Assembly: GCA_002336675.1 (NCBI GenBank)
Contig: DDEI01000079.1
Coordinates: 1 to 19,475, forward strand
Source: Flavobacteriales bacterium UBA1958
Lineage (GTDB): Bacteria > Bacteroidota > Bacteroidia > Flavobacteriales_D > Sanyastnellaceae
Reading direction: 5' to 3'
DNA: 19,475 nucleotides
Shown here piece after piece: positions 15,940 to 19,475 of this stretch (the first letter of the stretch is position 1; each line of letters begins with the position of its first letter). Both the position numbers and the translations under genes were made by a program. The notes under the pieces were generated by a model, which saw only the letters and a list, made by a program, of their open reading frames with translations, had not been told where the DNA came from and made no database searches.

Positions 15940-16635
15940 ATGGATAAAACGAAGAAGGAAAGGGCTTTTCAATTGTTCTTGATGTTGTCTGGTGTCTTCG
16001 TGGCTAGTTTAGTAGCGTGCAATTTGATTTTCAAAAAGTTCTTTTCATACTATCAGTCTGCAGATACCGATATTAATATGGTGGTAAGCGTGGGGATAAT
16101 AGCTTACCCGATTACTTTTTTGGTGACAGATTTGATTTCTGAATTGTACGGGAGAAAATTGGCCAATCAAGTGGTGTTTTCTGGAGTTATAGTCAGCCTG
16201 TTTGTTTTAGTCTTAATCACCATTTCAGATCAGGTAAGCGCAGTTAGTTTTTCACCTGTAGATGACGGGTTATTTCATCAGGTTTTCGGGAATTCTGGGG
16301 CGGCCATTACCAGTTCCATGATTGCCTATCTAATCGCACAGTTTATAGATGTCCGCATCTTCCATTTTTGGAAGAAGCTTACTAATGGTAAAATGTTGTG
16401 GCTGAGGAATAATTTTTCCACGATTCCCTCCCAGTTAATAGACACTGCAGTGGTGTTATTAGTGCTGTGTCAAGCAGGAGAAATTGGAAGGGAGAATTTC
16501 TGGCCATTTTTGGGTGCAGGGTTTCTGTTTAAAGTAATAGTGGCGGTTTTAGATACGCCTATTTTATATGGCGCAGTCTATTGGGCCAGAAGATATTTTG
16601 GATTGAAAGAGAATGAGGAGATTTCTCTTTACTGA
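15940..16635 (+). CDS. yhhQ: Queuosine-precursor transporter, YhhQ/VUT family
   Basis: A 231-residue inner-membrane protein with about six helices. Family hallmarks are PITFLVTDLISELYGRK (57-73), AQFIDVRIFHFWKK (133-146) and LWLRNNFSTIPSQLIDT (153-169). E. coli YhhQ imports the 7-deazaguanine precursors preQ0 and preQ1 used to make queuosine, the modified wobble guanosine at tRNA position 34. Which precursor this protein carries cannot be read from sequence. Its ATG follows the tilS stop after 2 bp, so pabB, tilS and yhhQ form one tight unit. No strong terminator is visible after it; a 5-bp inverted repeat (AGTCC, GGACT) near 16637-16662 has no U-tract. Confidence 0.9.
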   Translation: MDKTKKERAFQLFLMLSGVFVASLVACNLIFKKFFSYYQSADTDINMVVSVGIIAYPITFLVTDLISELYGRKLANQVVFSGVIVSLFVLVLITISDQVSAVSFSPVDDGLFHQVFGNSGAAITSSMIAYLIAQFIDVRIFHFWKKLTNGKMLWLRNNFSTIPSQLIDTAVVLLVLCQAGEIGRENFWPFLGAGFLFKVIVAVLDTPILYGAVYWARRYFGLKENEEISLY

Positions 16636-16673
16636 AAGTCCAACTTGAAATTTAAAAGGACTCTAACCTCACA

Positions 16674-16681
16674 TAGTTTTG
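16674..16681 (+). promoter_or_regulatory. Candidate -7 element for dsbD
   Basis: TAGTTTTG matches TAnnTTTG exactly. A TTG at 16645-16647 lies 26 bases upstream, a little longer than the usual -33 to -7 spacing. Transcription would start near 16688, giving a leader of about 26 bases that ends in an A-rich tract (nine A residues just before the ATG), typical of translation starts in this phylum. Confidence 0.55.
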
Positions 16682-16713
16682 TGCGTATCTTTAGAGTTCG
16701 AAAATAAAAAAAA

Positions 16714-18705
16714 ATGAGTATAAGATTCAAAGGATTTATTTTACTGTTGGTTTCCTATTTAGTGATTTCATCGGTAAGTGGACAAATAGAAGATCCAGTT
16801 AAGTGGAAGTGGAAAGCCTATGATTTAGGTAATTCAGAATATGAATTGGTTTTCACTTCAGATATAGAAGAGCATTGGCATACCTATTCACAGTATTTGA
16901 GTAGTAACGACGGACCGTTACCAACCTGGTTTAGCTTTAATGAATCTGAAGGATGGGCTAAAGTAGATAGTGTGATGGAATGCTCTAACGTGACCATTAC
17001 AGAGTTCGACCCTAACTTCGATATGGAGTTGGCTTACTTTGAAGGAAAAGTGAATTGGTGGCAGAAGATTAAATTAAACTCAGATACAGTAACGAATATC
17101 AAAGGTTTTCTTTCTTTCATGGTTTGTGATGAAAGTAAATGCCTTCCTCCAAAAGATATAGATTTTGACTTTGATTTAAGTCAGGCTACTGCTAAACCAG
17201 CAGACTTTGAGATGTGTCCCGAGCCTGTGAAAAAGGCTTTACATGATGAGAATGGAGCACTTGATCATGATAATATTGAAGAAGAAAGTGAAACTCCGTG
17301 GGGTCTATTTATATTAGGTCTTGGATTAGGTTTTGCTGCTGTCTTTACACCTTGTGTATTCCCATTAATCCCTATGACAGTAAGTTTCTTCACAAAACAA
17401 AGCAAGTCAAAAGCGCAGGGAATTAGAAATGCGCTGTTCTACGGTTTTTGTATAATCTTTATATATACTGGACTTGGGTTGCTCATAAGTGCCATTTTTG
17501 GTGGGGACGCTTTGTATGCGCTTTCATCGCATCCAGTATTTAATTTATTCTTGTTTGCTATACTGATTTTATTTGGGTTGTCCTTCTTAGGAGCCTTTGA
17601 TATTCAGTTGCCGGCATCTTGGGCTAACAAGGCCGATAGTGCAGCAGATAGAGGTGGATTAATAGGTATATTTTTTATGGCAGCTACATTGGCTATAGTA
17701 TCTTTCTCATGTACAGGTCCTATTGTAGGAGCTGCCCTGGGAGAATCAGCTAGTGGGGGATTTTTAGGTCCAGCGGCCATAATGTTTGGGTTTTCTTTAG
17801 CCCTTTCACTTCCGTTTATGTTTTTTGCAGCATTTCCTGGATGGTTAAATGCCCTTCCACAGTCTGGAGGTTGGTTAAACTCAGTGAAAGTTGTACTTGG
17901 TTTAGTGGAAATTGGTTTTGCTTTTAAATTCTTATCCAATGCAGACCTAGCTTATCAATGGCACTTTTTAGAAAGAGAGTTATTTATTACAATTTGGATT
18001 GCCGTATCAGCTTGTATAACGTTATATCTGTTTGGGAAGCTAAGGTTTCCACACGACTCGCCATTTGAAAAAATGAGTATTCCTAGGTTCCTTTTTGGGT
18101 TTATGTTCTTTATCATGACAATTTACTTATTACCCGGGATTTGGGGCGCTCCACTTAAGTTAATAGCAGGGTTTCCACCACCAGCCTTTTATGCAGAATC
18201 TGCGGGAGCATTTGCTAATGGTGGCGACAGTCATGGCGGTGGACCCACATTGCACATTGAGCCAGACTTCCAGAATGATTTAGAAGCAGCTCGAAAGAAA
18301 GCGAAAGAAGAAGGAAAACCAGTACTAGTGGACTATACAGGGTGGACCTGTGTAAACTGCAGAAAAATGGAGGAAAATGTATGGATTGTTCCTGAAGTAG
18401 CTAGAATTCTTAAGGAAGAGGTGGTATTACTCTCTCTCTATACTGATGATAGGTCTGAAATTCCTGCTGCTCAGCAAAGAACTGAAACCTTAGAAGGGGG
18501 AAGTACAATAAAAATTAAGAGACTTGGAGATGAGTGGAAATATAAAGAAGCTAAGGATCATGGTACAATAGCTCAGCCGTTTTACTGTTTCGAAGATTTT
18601 GAGGGAAACTTAATTTTAAAAGAGGGAGTTGGATACGATCCAGACCCACAATTTTTTATTGACTTTCTAGAGAAAGGTCTGGAAAAGTTTAATTCCTCTT
18701 ACTAG
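16714..18705 (+). CDS. dsbD: Thiol:disulfide interchange protein DsbD (protein-disulfide reductase)
   Basis: DsbD carries electrons from cytosolic thioredoxin across the inner membrane to periplasmic thiol proteins, including those for disulfide isomerisation and cytochrome c maturation. The 663 residues show the complete three-part plan. A signal peptide (1-24, ending VSGQ) precedes the N-terminal periplasmic domain (about 25-160) with its cysteine pair in MVCDESKCLPP (Cys138, Cys143). The eight-helix core (about 195-485) has one active cysteine in FTPCVFPLIPMT (Cys214) and the other in SFSCTGPIVGAAL (Cys333). The C-terminal thioredoxin-like domain (about 515-663) has WTCVNCRKM (Cys546, Cys549). 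All six catalytic cysteines are present. The gene has its own putative promoter and ends 16 bp before a strong terminator, so it is probably monocistronic. Confidence 0.95.
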   Translation: MSIRFKGFILLLVSYLVISSVSGQIEDPVKWKWKAYDLGNSEYELVFTSDIEEHWHTYSQYLSSNDGPLPTWFSFNESEGWAKVDSVMECSNVTITEFDPNFDMELAYFEGKVNWWQKIKLNSDTVTNIKGFLSFMVCDESKCLPPKDIDFDFDLSQATAKPADFEMCPEPVKKALHDENGALDHDNIEEESETPWGLFILGLGLGFAAVFTPCVFPLIPMTVSFFTKQSKSKAQGIRNALFYGFCIIFIYTGLGLLISAIFGGDALYALSSHPVFNLFLFAILILFGLSFLGAFDIQLPASWANKADSAADRGGLIGIFFMAATLAIVSFSCTGPIVGAALGESASGGFLGPAAIMFGFSLALSLPFMFFAAFPGWLNALPQSGGWLNSVKVVLGLVEIGFAFKFLSNADLAYQWHFLERELFITIWIAVSACITLYLFGKLRFPHDSPFEKMSIPRFLFGFMFFIMTIYLLPGIWGAPLKLIAGFPPPAFYAESAGAFANGGDSHGGGPTLHIEPDFQNDLEAARKKAKEEGKPVLVDYTGWTCVNCRKMEENVWIVPEVARILKEEVVLLSLYTDDRSEIPAAQQRTETLEGGSTIKIKRLGDEWKYKEAKDHGTIAQPFYCFEDFEGNLILKEGVGYDPDPQFFIDFLEKGLEKFNSSY

Positions 18706-18721
18706 ATTAAAATTTTAAATC

Positions 18722-18755
18722 AAAAAACCACTCCTATTTGAAGGAGTGGTTTTTT
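18722..18755. terminator. Intrinsic terminator after dsbD
   Basis: A perfect 14-bp stem (18722-18735 with 18742-18755) encloses a 6-base loop. The GC-bearing core ACCACTCCT pairs with its complement, and a seven-T run (18750-18756) follows on the + strand. A mirror A-run on the left would also let it act on - transcripts. It separates dsbD from gmhA and shows that gmhA needs its own promoter. Confidence 0.95.
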
Positions 18756-18771
18756 TATGCCTTCATTTTTA

Positions 18772-18779
18772 TAATTTTG
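18772..18779 (+). promoter_or_regulatory. Candidate -7 element for gmhA, next to the start codon
   Basis: TAATTTTG matches TAnnTTTG exactly and sits only 5 bases before the ATG at 18785, just downstream of the dsbD terminator. Transcription would then begin at or within a base or two of the start codon, so gmhA mRNA may be leaderless. No TTG occurs at the normal -33 distance. Confidence 0.5.
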
Positions 18780-18784
18780 TCCCT

Positions 18785-19351
18785 ATGAATTTCATTAAAA
18801 AACACTTTTTAGAAGCACAGTCGGTACTAAATGATTTTCTTTCTAATGAAGATAATTTTCAGGCCATAGAAAAAGCTGGAGGTTTAATGGCAGAAGCATT
18901 GCTACGCGATGGAAAAGTCATCTCCTGCGGGAACGGAGGCTCTATGTGTGATGCCATGCACTTCGCAGAGGAGCTCACAGGAAGGTATAGAGATAACCGA
19001 CCATCACTAGCCGCTATTTCTATATCAGACCCTAGCCACATTACGTGTGTAGGAAATGATTATGGGTTTGATTCTATTTTTTCTAGATTCATAGAAGGAA
19101 TGGGTAATTCTGGAGATGTGTTATTGGCCATCTCCACTTCTGGAAATTCGAAGAACGTATTGGAAGCAGCTAAGGCGGCCAAAGCCAAAGGAATGACCGT
19201 AGTAGCACTCACAGGAAAAGATGGAGGTGAACTAGCTTCTGTGTGTGATGTAGAGATAAGAGCGCCATGGAGCGGTTATGCCGATCGGGTGCAAGAAATT
19301 CACATCAAAGTGATTCACTCACTGATAGATTATATAGAAAGACAGCAGTAA
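18785..19351 (+). CDS. gmhA: Phosphoheptose isomerase (sedoheptulose-7-phosphate isomerase)
   Basis: GmhA makes D-glycero-D-manno-heptose 7-phosphate from sedoheptulose 7-phosphate, the first step toward the heptose of the LPS core or of surface glycans. The 188 residues compare with 192 in E. coli and consist of one SIS domain. Motifs are SCGNGGSMCDAMHFAEELTG (47-66), the zinc or active-site residues His59, Glu63, Gln170 and His178 at positions equivalent to E. coli 61, 65, 172 and 180, ISTSGNSKNV (116-125) and RVQEIHIKVIH (168-178). Met54 replaces the His found in E. coli within the GGSHCDAMH block. The start is ATG at 18785; a GTG at 18746 lies inside the terminator hairpin and was rejected. 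Later heptose genes such as hldE are not adjacent. Confidence 0.94.
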   Translation: MNFIKKHFLEAQSVLNDFLSNEDNFQAIEKAGGLMAEALLRDGKVISCGNGGSMCDAMHFAEELTGRYRDNRPSLAAISISDPSHITCVGNDYGFDSIFSRFIEGMGNSGDVLLAISTSGNSKNVLEAAKAAKAKGMTVVALTGKDGGELASVCDVEIRAPWSGYADRVQEIHIKVIHSLIDYIERQQ

Positions 19352-19460
19352 TCACTTTTTCTCCTCCTCCTTGATTCAAAACCCAGCAAATCCCATTTTT
19401 TTCTAGCGGAAAAAAACTTAAATCACTTAATAACAGATTTTTAAATGGGTTTTTGATTTA

Positions 19461-19475
19461 TGGCACACTGTTTGT
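19461..19475 (+). promoter_or_regulatory. Candidate sigma-54 (-24/-12) promoter at the right edge
   Basis: TGGCAC, a 5-base spacer and TTGT follow the sigma-54 pattern TGGCAC-N5-TTGC with a single mismatch in the last base. The GG and the -12 G have the required spacing. It lies 110 bp after gmhA, and the gene it would drive is outside the window, so this is unconfirmed. Confidence 0.45.

Noticed and set aside
18746..18784. GTG at 18746 as start of gmhA
   Set aside because: The codon lies inside the stem of the dsbD terminator, and the ATG at 18785 aligns with the N-terminus of known GmhA proteins.
19396..19416. T7/A7 inverted repeat as a gmhA terminator
   Set aside because: The stem is almost purely A-T with no GC core, so it is unlikely to halt transcription; it may be chance in AT-rich sequence.
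19392..19449. CCCATTT ... AAATGGG inverted repeat after gmhA
   Set aside because: Only 7 bp with a 44-base loop and no extension of the pairing; expected by chance at this composition.
1..19475. Mobile element, prophage, defence system or CRISPR array
   Set aside because: No transposase, integrase, phage, nuclease or toxin-antitoxin gene, no spaced direct repeats and no tRNA-associated junctions were seen.

Overview
The window is a chromosomal stretch of a Bacteroidota bacterium, most likely a member of the Flavobacteriales. The evidence is two secreted proteins with type IX secretion (T9SS) C-terminal sorting domains, promoter elements of the Bacteroidota TAnnTTTG type, near absence of Shine-Dalgarno sequences, AT-rich sequence, and the protein families present. 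Family or genus cannot be fixed from this sequence alone. No tRNA, rRNA, CRISPR array, insertion sequence, prophage or transfer signature is visible. Most of the window looks like ordinary core and envelope genes.

Left part (1-5911): an unrecognised six-helix inner-membrane protein on + ends at a strong bidirectional terminator (969-1001). It is shared with a convergent large T9SS surface protein on - (lamin-tail, cysteine-framed repeats, lamin-tail, Calx-beta, OB-like and sorting domains). A second T9SS protein (Ig/PKD and C2-like domains) starts divergently 92 bp away.

Middle (5901-11446, all -): a probable four-gene transcription unit reads RND/MMPL transporter, rfbA, short-chain isoprenyl diphosphate synthase, kbl. 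The rfbA and isoprenyl synthase genes overlap by the ATGA motif. The kbl stop overlaps the end of the convergent T9SS gene by 11 bp.

Right part (11447-19475, all +): a 389-bp non-coding region with several palindromes precedes lpdA (dihydrolipoyl dehydrogenase). The tight unit pabB-tilS-yhhQ follows (folate branch, tRNA lysidine, queuosine-precursor uptake). Then come dsbD with its own putative promoter, a clear terminator, and gmhA, which has a promoter element almost touching its start codon. The last 15 bases resemble a sigma-54 promoter for a gene beyond the window.

Functional themes are envelope building (rfbA and gmhA for LPS sugars, isoprenyl synthase for lipid carriers or quinones, RND transporter, DsbD for periplasmic thiol reduction), surface display through T9SS, and central metabolism and tRNA modification. 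I found no convincing new multi-gene system. The best leads are the repeat and OB architecture of the large surface protein, the C2-like segment in the second one, the pairing of two wobble-position tRNA functions in one operon, and the regulatory sites around gmhA and the right edge.
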